From NCBI GenBank assembly GCA_030052745.1, contig JANBVO010000008.1, forward strand, positions 806,001-870,000: a stretch of DNA of 64,000 bases, read 5' to 3'. The first letter of the stretch is position 1, and every line of letters begins with the position of its first letter. Positions 1 to 11,266 of the stretch are shown piece by piece. Position numbers and translations under genes: made by a program. Under the pieces are notes generated by a model. It had not been told where the DNA came from and did no database searches. It saw nothing but the letters and a program-made list of their open reading frames with translations. The DNA is from Pleurostoma richardsiae. Taxonomy: Eukaryota; Ascomycota; Sordariomycetes; Calosphaeriales; Pleurostomataceae.

Positions 1-609
1 ACGACTGCTTTGGATGAGATCTGCTGCTGCTGCGAGAACATCGCCTGATCTAGATCGCTTACGATCAACCTCGGTCCTCAGTCCTGCCCGTAGTTCTCTT
101 GTGAAAGTTCACGTTTCAGATGGCGCCGGCCTCGTCACGCCGCAAAATGACCTCTTCCGGGACTCTGTTTCACAGCCGGTGGGGTGGGGACGAGCGAGGC
201 GTAAACCAGCAAAAGCTCCAGCGAGGCACAACACCTGCATTCGCGACCTTGGCTCCGAGAAGAGGTAGACGTAGAATGGTCTGTGCCAAACATTTAGAGC
301 ACTTTCTGCCGTCTCGCAAATTGTCTCGCACCCACACGAGCTCGTTCGACTCTTGAGATGGCGGTCGTCATCAAACACAGCCTCCATCGTCCCATCGTCC
401 CCCTCGTCCGGGACCGGCTTCGCCTGTGTCGCATGACCATCAGAAAGCGCCGACGCATCCGTGACTTCCAGCCTGTTCCTGACACTCGCCAAAGATCACC
501 GGCGCGCTCGGACCGGCAGCGCAATGAGGTGATACCTGACTTCAACCTCGCCTAATTGCGTCGGCTTGTGATTATTCTCGATGGCCAACCGTCGGCCCAT
601 CAGACTTCC
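1..609. other. Left edge, no supported gene
   Basis: No recognisable family is encoded here. A 127-codon open frame on the minus strand (492 to 109) has an acidic stretch (about residues 28-43) that looks mildly protein-like. It has no recognised domain, its last 60 residues look like random translation, and overlapping open frames exist on both strands. It could be the end of a gene-specific exon or simply the 3' flank of the gene that ends at 610. Confidence 0.4.
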
Positions 610-1609
610 TCAGGATGATACTAGTTCGTCGATGACCCCAGCTGCCGGCATCTGAGTGGACGTGATCCAATTCTCCATCATCGCCTGGCCGCCCGGCGCA
701 GCCGACTGGGACCTGGTGCTCGACCCCACTGCCGCAGTACTCCTGCCGACACTACCGGCATCCCGCTTCTTCACCACCAGGCACAGCACCCGCCCGTAGA
801 TTGAGAATCCCTCGTACGAGATGTCCATGGCTAGTTTCTTCTTGTCGTCCCGTTGGGGCTCCTCGGATGCTTCCCTCGCCTCCCTCAGACGCTTGTTCGG
901 CCGTGAGCCATCCTCACTCTCTTCATCCGCGGAAGAGTCGGCGTCCGGTTCGTTGTCACTTGAGTCTTCATTGCCGTAGTTTCCATCCTCCTCCTCATCC
1001 TCTCCTTGTCGACGCCGCCGTTTTGGGCGTCTACTCGGCATATCCACCACTGCATCTTGATCGGCAGGAGGGACGTCATCTATCACGATGGCTTCATTTT
1101 CGTCGCTATCTTCGCGTCGAAGTCCTGGAATCCCCGATAGCTCCCTTTGCAATACCTGGTCCACATCAAGGGGATCATCGGCTGACGCGCCCGTGAGTTT
1201 ATTTGAGTTCGATGTGAGCTTTGTTTGCGTCGTGTCTCGGAAGTACTTGTGCTTGAATAGGAGCGAGTGCCGTGTGCTCGTCTCAGTCAGGAATATCGAG
1301 ACCTCGAAGTCATCTGGCTCCGGTCGCATTGTCAACTACTGACTCATCACGTCAGAGCCCGGACGGCTGCCTACCTTTGGCTACTACATCCTTGATGCCC
1401 CTCTTCTTGGTGCTCTTCTTCTTGCTGCGCTCCCTCTCCTCTCGTAGCTTGGGTAGAACGTACGGCCTGACACTCTCGATAACTTTCGGCAGAACAGGGT
1501 TCTTGGGGTTCAGCAGCCATGACTGTGCAAGGGCGGGATTGTCGAGGTAGATGCGACATTCAAGGACGGAGTACTTTGTAATCCTCAGATAACGGCGTAT
1601 TGGCGCCAT
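610..1609 (-). CDS. Conserved filamentous-fungal protein with acidic and basic low-complexity middle, function unknown
   Basis: Two exons (1609-1375 and 1313-610) encode 312 residues. The 61-nt intron runs from GTAGGC to CCAG with a CTGAC branch site. Splicing joins VVAK to DDFEVSIF and keeps the frame. The N-terminus (MAPIRRYLRITKYSVLE) followed by a 'DFEVSIFLTETSTRHSLL' block looks like a conserved family of filamentous ascomycetes that I recall only as hypothetical proteins. The middle is rich in Asp/Glu/Ser with clusters such as RRPKRRRRQ, consistent with a nuclear protein (inference). A second conserved-looking block (YEGFSIYGRVLCLVV) lies near the end. The gene is divergent from the mitochondrial Ile-tRNA synthetase, and the start codons are 292 bp apart. 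No enzymatic motif is visible. Confidence 0.8.
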
Positions 1610-1901
1610 AGCAGCAGAAACGCAATATGACTATACACGTGCTAGAATCAAGAGCCGCACCGCGAAGAATCCGAAATTGAAGATCTTTATTGCGGGTTGA
1701 AGGGATAAGCATCGGGCTAAGAAAGCGTTGCAGGACGGCAGGCCGATGATATCACTACCCGTGGGGCTGTCAGCCTTGCAGATGGGGCGTCGGCATAGCT
1801 CGCGCCTCAGCTCGGGCGCTTTCCCGCGACGCGAAAAATTTCGGGGGTCTCCCAGCAATAGATGACAGAGCTGCCAATCCCGCTGTAAGATGTAGGAGAC
1901 C
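1610..1901. promoter_or_regulatory. Shared divergent promoter, 292 bp
   Basis: This is all the DNA between the start codon of the minus-strand gene (1609) and that of the plus-strand Ile-tRNA synthetase (1902). Both core promoters and both 5' leaders must fit here or overlap neighbouring transcripts. I see no clear TATA box. A minus-strand open frame crossing it (1945-1631) lacks protein features. Confidence 0.55.
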
Positions 1902-4900
1902 ATGTCAAAGTCATGGGCATCGACACTGAGGCTGCCAAAGTCCACCTTTCCGTAGGTACCTTCCCAGCGAGCCTCCGATGACTCCGTCGCAGAGGTGCAG
2001 TCACTGACTGTGTCTCTTCCCAGGCCCCGGCCAGTTCCCCAGCTCCGGGATCAATACCTCCAACGATGCAGCGACTCGTTCTACAAGTGGCAGGCGGCCA
2101 ATCGCCCGGCCGATGACGAGTTTATACTCCATGACGGCCCTCCCTACGCGAACGGAACACTTCATGTCGGCCATGCCTTGAACAAGATCCTCAAGGATAT
2201 CATCCTCCGCGTCAAAGTCCAGCAAGGTATGCGACAGCTTCTGCAGGTCCCGGCGCATGATTCCGGTGGCTGAACTGAGAAACACTGCAGGTCGCCGCGT
2301 CAAGTATGTACCGGGATGGGACTGCCACGGTCTTCCAATCGAGCTGAAGGCTCTCGGCGCATCTGGCGGGAAGGACATATCTCCCCTCGAGATACGGCAG
2401 TCAGCCCGGGAACTCGCCACGAAGACGGTGCTCGAACAGATGAAATGCTTCCGGTCATACGCGGTCATGGGGGACTGGGAGGGGCGCTGGCTGACCATGG
2501 ATCGGTCCTACGAGATCAGGCAGCTCCAGCTGTTCCAGAAGATGGTGCACCGGGGGCTCATATACCGGAAGTTCAAGCCAGTCTACTGGTCGCCTTCCTC
2601 CGGGACGGCACTTGCGGAGGCAGAGCTTGAATACAACGAGAACCACGTGTCGACGGCGGCGTTTGTCAAGTTCCCCATCCAGGAGGCCGATGCAGTCAAG
2701 ACGCTTCTAGGCCAGAATTTCGACGGCCAGCTGTACGCGGTCATTTGGACAACCACCCCTTGGACGCTGCCGGCTAACAAAGCCATTGCGGTCCATGACG
2801 ACCTTGACTACACCATCGTGCGCCATGGATCAGACGCTCTTATTGTTGCCTCCAGCTGTCTGGAATCTGTGACAAAGTCGTGCTTGGAAGATCAAGAGCC
2901 TGAAGTCCTCGGCTCGCCTCTCAAGGGTTCACAACTACGTGGGCTCACATACAAGAATCAGATGCAGGGAATGGCTGCCGTGGCACAGCCCATTATTCAC
3001 GCTGATTTTGTCTCTGCTGACTCTGGGTCTGGCCTTGTCCACTGCGCCCCAGGCCATGGATTCGAAGACTATGAGATCTGCACACCCCTGGGTATCACAG
3101 TGGCCGCCCCAGTGGATGGCGAGGGCCGTTTCACGGCCGATGCCTATCCTGATCAGCCGGAGCGGCTGGCTGGTGCGTTCGTCCAGGGAGAGGGGAATGA
3201 AATGGTGCTGTCCTTGCTAGGATCGCATCTACTTGGATCGCATAAGTATCGTCACAAGTATCCCTACGATTGGCGGACTAAGAAGCCCATCATAGTTAGG
3301 GCGACGGCTCAGTGGTTTGCGGACGTTGCCAACATCAAAGACGACGCACTAACTGCACTGAAGGAGGTACGATTCATCCCAGAGGGCGGGAGGAACAGGC
3401 TCGAGAGCTTCGTCAAGGGTCGGAGCGAGTGGTGCATATCGAGACAGCGAGCTTGGGGAGTGCCTATCCCGGCTCTATATGACAAGAATGGCGACGCCAC
3501 AATGACCGAAGAGTCCGTTGAACATATAACATCAGTTATCCGGGAAAGAGGCACGGATGCCTGGTGGTCGGATGACGAATGTGACCCTGCCTGGGTGCCG
3601 GCCTCTCTTCGAGAGCGCGGAAAGTATCGACGCGGCAGGGATACCATGGATGTCTGGTTCGACAGCGGGAGCAGCTGGACACAGATCGCCCCGCAGGCTG
3701 ATGTCTACCTGGAAGGGTCGGACCAGCATCGCGGCTGGTTTCAGTCTAGCCTTCTCACCCGCGTTGCGGCGCTGGGTGCGAACGATGATACCAGCCTCGT
3801 TAATCATCCAGTTGGTCTCTCGCCTTTCAAGAACCTGATCACCCATGGTTTTACCCTGGACCAGGAAGGGAAGAAGATGTCCAAGTCGATAGGCAACATC
3901 CTTGTCCCGGAGCAGGTCATGGATGGGACTTTGCTTCCCCCAGTGAAGGCCAAGAAGAAGGGCGGACAAGCACCTCCTGTCAAGTATGATGCGCTCGGCC
4001 CGGATGCTCTGCGGCTCTGGGTGAGCAGCAGTGACTATACTAGGGACGTGGTCATTGGAGAGGCCGTGCTCAAGTCGATTCACACAGCCCTCGTCAAGTA
4101 CCGAACTATCGTCAAGATGCTGCTGGGCTCGATGCATGAATCTGCCAGGACAGCCCCTCTGACGGCGCTGGACCAGATAGCTCTTATCCGCCTCAAGGAC
4201 ACGATGGATGATGTAGGGAAGGCGTACGACAACTTCGAGTTCTACAAGGGTTTCAGCGTCCTTAACCAGTGGATCAGTAACGATCTCTCGGCGTTCTACC
4301 TGGAAGCGCTCAAGGATCGGCTGTACTGTGATGACGGAGGCGGCGTGTTGGAACCCATCTTCATGGGATTCATGAGGATGCTGGCGCCTGTCACGCCAAT
4401 GCTGGTAGAGGAAGCCTGGGATCATTGTCCCGCATGGCTGAAAGATGATCCGTAAGTATTCTTGTTCCTCCAATATGGTACGACCTCATCTAACGGGCCG
4501 AGTAGCTCTGTCCCCCATCCCCTGCACCAGCTGTACTCCGCTCCTCTCTCGGAGAGGGATTGTCTGGAGGCGGCGGAAGAGGCGTCGCTACGCGATACCA
4601 TTCCGGTCCTAATGGCCGCCCATGCGGCCATCAAGTCAGCGTCAGAAACCGCTCGCGCGGCCAAGGTCCTGGGCTCGTCTCTCCAGTGCTCAGTGATTCT
4701 TGAGGTCCCGCAGCCCGATGCCGCCGCCAGATTGAAGCAGTACGAGCACGAGCTGGAGGCCATGTTCGTGGTGTCCTCTGTGGAGGTCAACTCCTCCGTG
4801 CCCGCGTCCGAGTGGCAGTTCTCGGCGCCGTTCGAGGTGGGGGGGGTCTCGTGCAAGGCCTGGGTGCTGCCGCCGAGGCAGAGCAAGTGCCCGCGGTGCT

Positions 4901-4971
4901 GGCGCTACGTGGCGCCTGAGGAGGACGCGCTGTGTGGGAGGTGCGAAGAGGTGGTCGAGACGGCTGTGTAG
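1902..4971 (+). CDS. ISM1: Isoleucyl-tRNA synthetase, mitochondrial
   Basis: A class I aminoacyl-tRNA synthetase that charges tRNA-Ile with isoleucine in mitochondria. Four exons (1902-1951, 2024-2226, 2291-4451, 4506-4971) give 959 residues. The 50-nt first exon was chosen because it gives [16 protein letters not shown], a basic Ser/Leu-rich presequence that joins in frame to [16 protein letters not shown]. The class I signature HVGH is at about residues 64-67 and KMSKS at about 613-617. The CP1 editing region ([24 protein letters not shown]) lies between them. The C-terminus carries a zinc-finger-like CxxC...CxxC (Cys 933, 936, 948, 951) as in bacterial-type IleRS. The length fits the organellar family. 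Introns are 72, 64 and 54 nt, and the last has a GTAAGT donor with CTAAC very close to its acceptor. Confidence 0.95.
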
Positions 4972-7148
4972 ATATCGATGTATTACTGTGTGTATATCAT
5001 GTAGAATATCGAATCGATACCCCTTTCTACTCTGTCTTTTAATTACTCCGTCTATAGACGCGCGGACTTAGCAAGGGGTATATTAGAAAAAGAGCAAGCC
5101 GCATCACATTAACGTCTCTGTATTCCAGGAATCAATTGGAGAGACCAGCCACAATCCTGAGAGGAGGCTTGATTAACACGAGCAGATGGTCTGTTGGAGA
5201 GGTCATTAGGATATCTCGCTTGTATCAGCCTGTTCCTGTCCAACGCATCACTCGCTTTCGCTCCTGCTCCCGCCCGCCTCCCACAGGACGCGGAGCATGC
5301 TTGCACACCGTATCTTCTTACCCGTCCCCCCGGCTGAGGTTGTCAAGCCGGTCTCAAATTCCACCTGCATCACCATCCTGCGGCCTTCCCTGCTGTAGTC
5401 CGTAGATGCCTCGAGACACGACCGAATAGAAAACCCGGCACCGTACTTACCTTACCAAAACGGTCAAGGGGGTAGGAAGCAGCGTCGAGCACGGCGCTGA
5501 TTTTATAGCACGAAGAGTGCAAGAACTTACCATGTCCGTCAACTAAAGAACATGATCAAAAAATGCTGATGTTTGTCGCAAGTCTGAGCGAGGTCCTTCG
5601 TGGCTCAGCATCAATCAACGCTGCTCCTCTCCGGCATCTGCTTGGGTAGAGGGAGCTAGCTCTTGAGAGCATCGCCAGCTGCCGACATTGCGTGGATGCC
5701 ACCAGCCGTCCAAACGACAAGCCGTTGCCACGGGGGCTGTTGCTGTTGCACATGCACCTTTTACCCCGCTCCGGTGCTTCGTCGTGTCGCAATTTCAAAG
5801 CTGTTTGAAGTACTCGAGAAAGGAGAGCGGGCGCATGCAATACTGCAACAAGTGCGTGGTACAGCTTGGCGGCGGCGGCGGCCTGTCTGTCCTACACGCA
5901 CCTCTCCGCAGACTGCATAGGCTTGTCACCAGGCTGGAGTCACAGAGAAACCCGAGATCCGCGCAACACCCGTCTGTTGCCCGTGTTGGCAGCCATATCT
6001 TACCGTGGAGAGGGTCTCCAAAACTCCACGTAACGTAGTCGGCAAAGCAGGTGCAGTGGCCCTCCGAGCCCGCCGAGTCCGTATTTCCCGAACATACGAT
6101 GGCCTCGAGTAGCTCGGGGTTTGCCGTGTCTAAGAGGTCGGTTGTGATTTGCCCTAGCGCACGTTGGCACGGCGGATGTACATCCAGCTAGAGTCAAAGG
6201 AGCCGAACGAGCCAGCCAGCCAGTCAAGGGACCGGGTTGGGAACCAGGACCCTGAAGTTCAGGAGCGAATGCTCCTGAAGAGTGGGCTGGCGGTGGGTTT
6301 GGGTGGTGGGCGCTGGTGGGCGGTGGGGAGGCCGGCTCTGACGTTGTCCGCTCCCTGCTCGGCGGCCCCGCTCTTGGTGGCGCCTCCGCCCAATTGGCGG
6401 CCGTCCCGCCCTCCCCTCCCCCTCCATCTGGTCCCGGCGATGGGGCTTCTTCAGTGGGCGGGTTCGCAGTGGATTTTGCCTGCATTTCCCATCCCCGGGC
6501 CTGCTGATTCCCATTCTTTTCCCCTGCCCGCAGAAAAGGCGCGGGATCGTCCCTCCTCTTATCTTGAGGCTGCCATGTCCCCTCGAGGCGTCGCTCCGCG
6601 AACACGACACTAGACAAGGAGCAATTTGCGCCTGTCGCCGATGCTCTCTCGGTATACTAGTGCCTGATTACCTGCTGCCTTACCTCACCTCCTAACACCG
6701 TACTACTGTACTCTGCCTGTGTCTGCGTCTGCGCCTCTGACTTTTGGTCCGCCCTCTTGTCCGAACACACATACCCCCCCATTCTGCAACCTAGCAGACC
6801 TCTGCTTCCCCCCTGCCTCCCCAACCCGATCCTACGCTCCCAGCTGCTTGCTGGGATGTCCTATCCGGGAGGCAGAAAGAGTCACCGCAAAGCCAGCATC
6901 AACACCGAATTTTCTTCTCGGCAGCGATAGCAGCAAGGGCAATCAATCGCATCAGCAACACCATTATCGGCGGCGGCAGCAGCAGCAGCAGCAGGAGTAG
7001 CAGTAGCTCCTCTTCCGGCGGCGCCTCTCACACCTGCACCTGATGTGCCAACGGCCAGGGCATTCGCAGCTTTGCTTCGTCAGCCCCGCCCGCTGCAGAC
7101 CTCGACATAGCATTAGCACAGGCCTCCTTTGAAGTTTCGGCGGCGACG
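4972..7148. other. 2.2-kb intergenic region, upstream of wc-2
   Basis: No protein family is recognised. The open frames on both strands around 6.0-6.6 kb are Pro/Gly/Ser-rich and mirror each other, as expected of GC-rich non-coding DNA. The last 500 bp before the wc-2 start codon are C/T-rich (about 6660-6840), then contain a GGC/AGC triplet repeat, and probably include the promoter and a long 5' leader of wc-2. That would fit the long leaders of fungal regulatory genes, but it is inference. Confidence 0.5.
6968..7000. repeat. GGC/AGC trinucleotide repeat in the wc-2 leader
   Basis: A short run of GGC units passes into about six AGC units some 150 bp upstream of the wc-2 ATG. It is probably transcribed as part of the 5' leader. 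Confidence 0.7.
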
Positions 7149-8890
7149 ATGTCTCACGGCCAGCCACTCCCTCAACCCGACATGTTCGGCTTCGGTGCCC
7201 TGGGAATGGGAGTCGGCGCGGGCGTGGGAGTGGGTATGGGTGTCGGCATGGAGGATTTAGACGGCGTCAGTACTGAGATCCCGTCTACTATTGCAGCTGT
7301 TCCGCCCGGTCCAGCTGCCAACGCCATTGCCCCGCCTGCTTCTCAGGTAGTTTCTCATTTGTCTATTCCTGCGTGGCGCTCAGCTGGCTAACGGGGTATC
7401 TTTCTTATTTCTGCTGCAGATGGGCTCTGACGCTCAAGGCATGATGCCGCTCATGGATAACTCACTCTTCGCCGGTTTCGATCACACCCTCCCCATGAAC
7501 CTCGACAGTCCAGACGATATGGCTGCCGCGGGCTTCAATCCCATTTTATCAGGAGGCATGCCGAACGCGCCGCCGGCCATCATCGGTACGGACGCTCAAA
7601 TACCAACCCAGGCAATTGCATCGAATCCTGCTCTCGAAGATCCTATGCCGCTCCCCGCTGCGACGGGCTCTACTCAAGGACCGCCATCAAATCTCCCCGG
7701 CGGAACCCTGACCGAGTTTACCAAGAGGAGGAACTGGTCCGCCAAGGTCATCGAAGAGCTCAAAGACCTCTTGCAGATCCTCGATGCCAATGGTCGTATT
7801 AGGCAGGTGTCGCAAAGTATAACCGCCCTGACAGGCTATACCGCCGAGGAGGTCTCAGAGCGCTTTCTGCGAGACTTCATACATCCCGACGATACCGGGT
7901 TGTTTACGGCGGAGCTCAACGAATCTATAGCTACCGGACACCCTCTAAGGCTGTTTTATCGCTTGCGGAAGAAGGATGGCAAGTACGCCATCTTCGAAGC
8001 CGTCGGCCACGCACATATCGCTGCCGCTCGGTTTGCCCCCAACCCAAATAACCAGTCGCCTTTCTGTCAGGCCGTCTTCGTAATGTCGCGGCCGTACCCG
8101 ACAAAAAACGCTAGCTTGCTCGACTCTTTCCTCGAGCATAAGATGGAGAACGAGCGGCTGAGGAGAAGGATAGCTGAACTCCGGAAGGAAGAGGAAGACG
8201 ATGTGGAGCAGGCGACTCGCGCCTGGAGGCAGAGCCAAGAAGGGGGCCGATCAGATATCACCCCTTCGGAGGATAACACTGCCACCAATGCCAACAATAT
8301 CGGTGCCGGGTCGCTGTTCCATCAGTACTCCGATCATTCTTCCATGCCACCTGCTGCGGATCAACCGCTCAACATTGCGCTCACGCGCGAGAACCTCGAG
8401 GGCGTGGCCGCCGGTAGCCGGACCGATTCAATACGAGACAAGATGGCCAGATATGAGGGCACCCAAGCGGACACGATTGAGATGCTTACAGGACTGAGAT
8501 ACCAAGAGGGGGAGAGGAGCCGTGGAATCACAACGGGGAATGCGAGCCCGACGCTGATCAAGGGTGACGCAGGGATCGCCATCCCCGTGGACAGAGACCC
8601 GCGGACGGGAGAGAAGAAAAAGAAGCTCAAGGTTGCCGAAGAATACGTCTGCACCGACTGTGGTATGCCCGCCACCTTCCTCACTAACGCTACGAGAAGA
8701 TACTGACAAGACTGTTGCAGGGACTCTCGACTCCCCCGAATGGCGGAAGGGACCCAGCGGCCCCAAGACGCTCTGTAACGCCTGCGGACTTCGCTGGGCG
8801 AAAAAGGAAAAGAAGAAAAAGAACCAAAAGTCCGTCCTCGGGGGCGGTATGTCTGCTCTTCCTTCACTTGTCGACCACTCGGGCAACTAG
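7149..8890 (+). CDS. wc-2: White collar-2, PAS/GATA-zinc-finger blue-light and clock regulator
   Basis: A nuclear transcription factor that pairs with the photoreceptor WC-1 to form the white collar complex, which drives light-induced genes and, in Neurospora, the circadian oscillator (family knowledge). Three exons (7149-7346, 7420-8662, 8721-8890) give 536 residues, close to Neurospora WC-2 (about 530). A Gly/Val/Met-rich N-terminus is followed by one PAS domain at about 172-270 (core [20 protein letters not shown]). A basic, coiled region (about 294-313) follows, then a single GATA zinc finger with Cys 477, 480, 499 and 502 in C-X2-C-X18-C-X2-C spacing. The 58-nt second intron splits the finger just after its second Cys. 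The Lys-rich tail ([10 protein letters not shown]) is typical. The 3' end is slightly uncertain: a GTATGT at 8849 could be a further donor. WC-1 is not in the window. Confidence 0.93.
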
Positions 8891-9835
8891 AGCCCCCTTG
8901 GCTGGCGTACCGGATGCGGGCAATCATAGAGGCGGGCGGAACTTACGGCGCATGAATCATGGCTTGACACGGCAACGATGTTTTACTAGGGCAGTCGTCA
9001 CTGGTGCTCCGGTGGGCACACGAGCATACGAGCGAGGCGGGGGGAGGGGGGTTGCATTTGATGGCTTTGGGTTCTGCGAGAACTCCGATGTGAAGATACC
9101 CGGGTAACGAGTGCCTTGCGATTTCATGAGCAGCAACCTGATCGGAACATGTGCCCGCGAAATCAAGGGAATTCTGGTGCTCTCTATACAGTACGCCTGT
9201 CTAATACCGGTGGACTGCGGTGAAGAACGCTTTACTGAGTTGATTCCGTGCCGCTGGTGATGACATCCTGCCTGGAGTATGCCGCTGCTCTTCTCAAGTT
9301 GCCTGCGCTAACATGGCTCTTCCTGGCATAGAATCAATCTTTTTTTTTTTTTTTTTCGGGCCCTCGGACAACAGACGCAAGAGTTCAGCAGCGGTGTTTC
9401 CGTTAAGACGAGACGGCTTAACGCCCCTACCCCCCAGCCCCCCAAGCTGCTGACCTGAGAGGTCGTTAGATCGTCCAAGTGAGAGGGGCCGAGGGTCCTA
9501 AGGTAGCCCTAAACGGTGCCAAGGACGCTTCCGAAATAGCATCTTTCAGCAGAGCAGGGTCTCCCGCATCGCTGATGCCATTGGCGGGCCCAGACACTTT
9601 GCCTAACTTGCTGCGTCCCAGCCCGGGTTTCAGCGCGCCCCGCACACGTCATGGCTACCTAAGGGGGGCAGCCCGAGCATACATAACGTTGATGTAACTT
9701 CTCCTCTCCAAACTGCTTCCTGACCGACAGCTCTCTTTTTGCTTTTGGGACACCCTCTCTCAGAAGCTCCTGCAGAAAAACCAAGCTACAGAAACAGAAG
9801 AAAAGCAGCCGAGATCGACGCAGGAGTCGCTCATC
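8891..9835. other. Intergenic region between wc-2 and the DUF7721-type gene
   Basis: No gene is recognised in these 945 bp. There is a 17-nt poly-T run at 9340-9356 and a C-rich patch near 9421-9450. The last 150 bp are probably the promoter and leader of the next gene. Confidence 0.5.
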
Positions 9836-10736
9836 ATGGACAAGATCATCAACGCTTTCACCCAGGACGACGACAACGACAACCGGCAGCAGGGTATGTG
9901 TTGCTCCTTGCTTTTTCTACACTGCCGCTCGGTGCTCTAGCATGGTGCAGCCACGGAACCCTTATGAGCTTCACGAGTTCGTTAAAGGAATTCTACAATT
10001 GCTGACAGCCTACCCCTCCACAGGTCAGCATTATGGCGGGAACAGTATGTCACCCCAGCGATCGTCAGAACGGTCGCCTTTGAATGGGGCTAGGCAAGAC
10101 ACAGGCGGCTAACAGGCCCAACCCAGTTTCCCATGGCGGTAGCTATCCCGCGGGCGGCGGCTACCCCACCGAGGACGACGACGACCTCCGCGGTGCTGCC
10201 GAGACGGCCAGTCGCCACGCCGGCGACTCTGGCGACTCAAACTTGTTTGAGAGCATACTAGGCGCACTGGGCCAGAAGAAGCAGCGCCTCGCAAACGAGG
10301 ATGTCGACGAGGACGGTAAGTTTCTGGAGCTGCCCACCCTCCCTTCCTCTCCCCCCAAGTACACGGCTAACTACATCCCGTGCACGCAGATGCGGTCCGC
10401 CAGCACAAGAAGTTCTTCGGAGGAGACGACGATGACGACGGCAAGGAGGCGACGTCAGGCGGGATCGGCGCTGCTGCGGCGATGCAGGCGCTCAAGATGT
10501 TTGGTACCGGCGGCGCGACGGCCGGCAGCAGCAGCCAGAACGTGTTCATCGGGATGGCCATGAGCGAGGCCAGCAAGCTGTTCGACCAGCAGGCGAGCAA
10601 GGGCAAGGTGTCGTCCGACGCGGACAAGGAGTCGGCCGTCATGCAGGCGGGCGAGACCGCGCTGAAGATGTACCTGAAGAGCCAGGGCAGCTCTGGTCCC
10701 GGAGGCGTGCTGGGGCTGGCGTCTAAGTTCATGTGA
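9836..10736 (+). CDS. DUF7721 / 'beta-flanking protein' type small fungal protein
   Basis: The proposed exons (9836-9893, 10024-10044, 10127-10315, 10390-10736) encode 204 residues. The core (about residues 46-67) carries LRGAAETASRHAGDSGDS, and the C-terminal half has FFGGDDDDD, Ala/Met-rich helices (AAAMQALKMF, NVFIGMAMSEASKLFDQQ) and ends in LGLASKF. I recognise this as the fungal family often annotated 'beta-flanking protein', whose biochemical role is unknown. The last two introns have GTATGT/GTAAGT donors and CTAAC branch sites. The second exon is only 21 nt (QHYGGN-type residues) and can be skipped without changing frame, so both forms are possible. The start was chosen as the first ATG that joins in frame through the splice sites. 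Confidence 0.82.
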
Positions 10737-11266
10737 GCCAGGGGGGGTCGCGGATTTGGATGACTGAGGGAGCGACATCGATCTGGCCTTGCCTTTTGGG
10801 GTTGAAAATTTGATGGTATGGACATCAGGTCTCGGCCTGCATGTTAAGGACATGAAACTTGAAATATATGTAGCAAACACCGTAAGATCGCTTTGTGAGT
10901 CCCTCGAGCCATTGACTTTGCTGCTCGCCTTCGCCCAACTTTACATCGACGGCATAATAATTTGCCCTTTGACACGAGCTCTATTAGACCACTTATGCAT
11001 CTAAAAGGAGCCTTTCAAAACTGGAATGCAGTCTCCTCATCCATAACTACTACTTAGACACCCCTTTCGACAAGAAGCTGTGAGAGCAAGATCGAGAAGA
11101 GCTTCAAAGATAAGATAAGACCCACCAGCTGTCAGCCAGCTGCATCCCCCACTCTGGCCCCGCCAGGAATTTCTGCACCGACAGCTGCGACGACTTTTTT
11201 TTCTTATAAGGACTTGGAGCTCAGAAACGGCGAAGGGCAGCCAGCCGCAACGGGAAGAACGCGGTA
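10737..11266. other. Intergenic region before ROK1
   Basis: No gene is seen. The last part, from about 11040, is probably the ROK1 promoter and leader, including an A/G-rich stretch at 11070-11120. Confidence 0.5.

Noticed and set aside
1631-1945. 104-codon minus-strand frame across the divergent promoter
   Set aside because: It has no protein features, and its upstream end overlaps the first exon of the Ile-tRNA synthetase.
3532-4473. 313-codon antisense frame over the Ile-tRNA synthetase
   Set aside because: It overlaps conserved catalytic blocks on the other strand, including KMSKS.
9480-9520. Resemblance of GGTCCTAAGGTAGC to a conserved large-subunit rRNA stretch
   Set aside because: The 14-base match ends there and the flanks do not match rRNA, so it is most likely chance.
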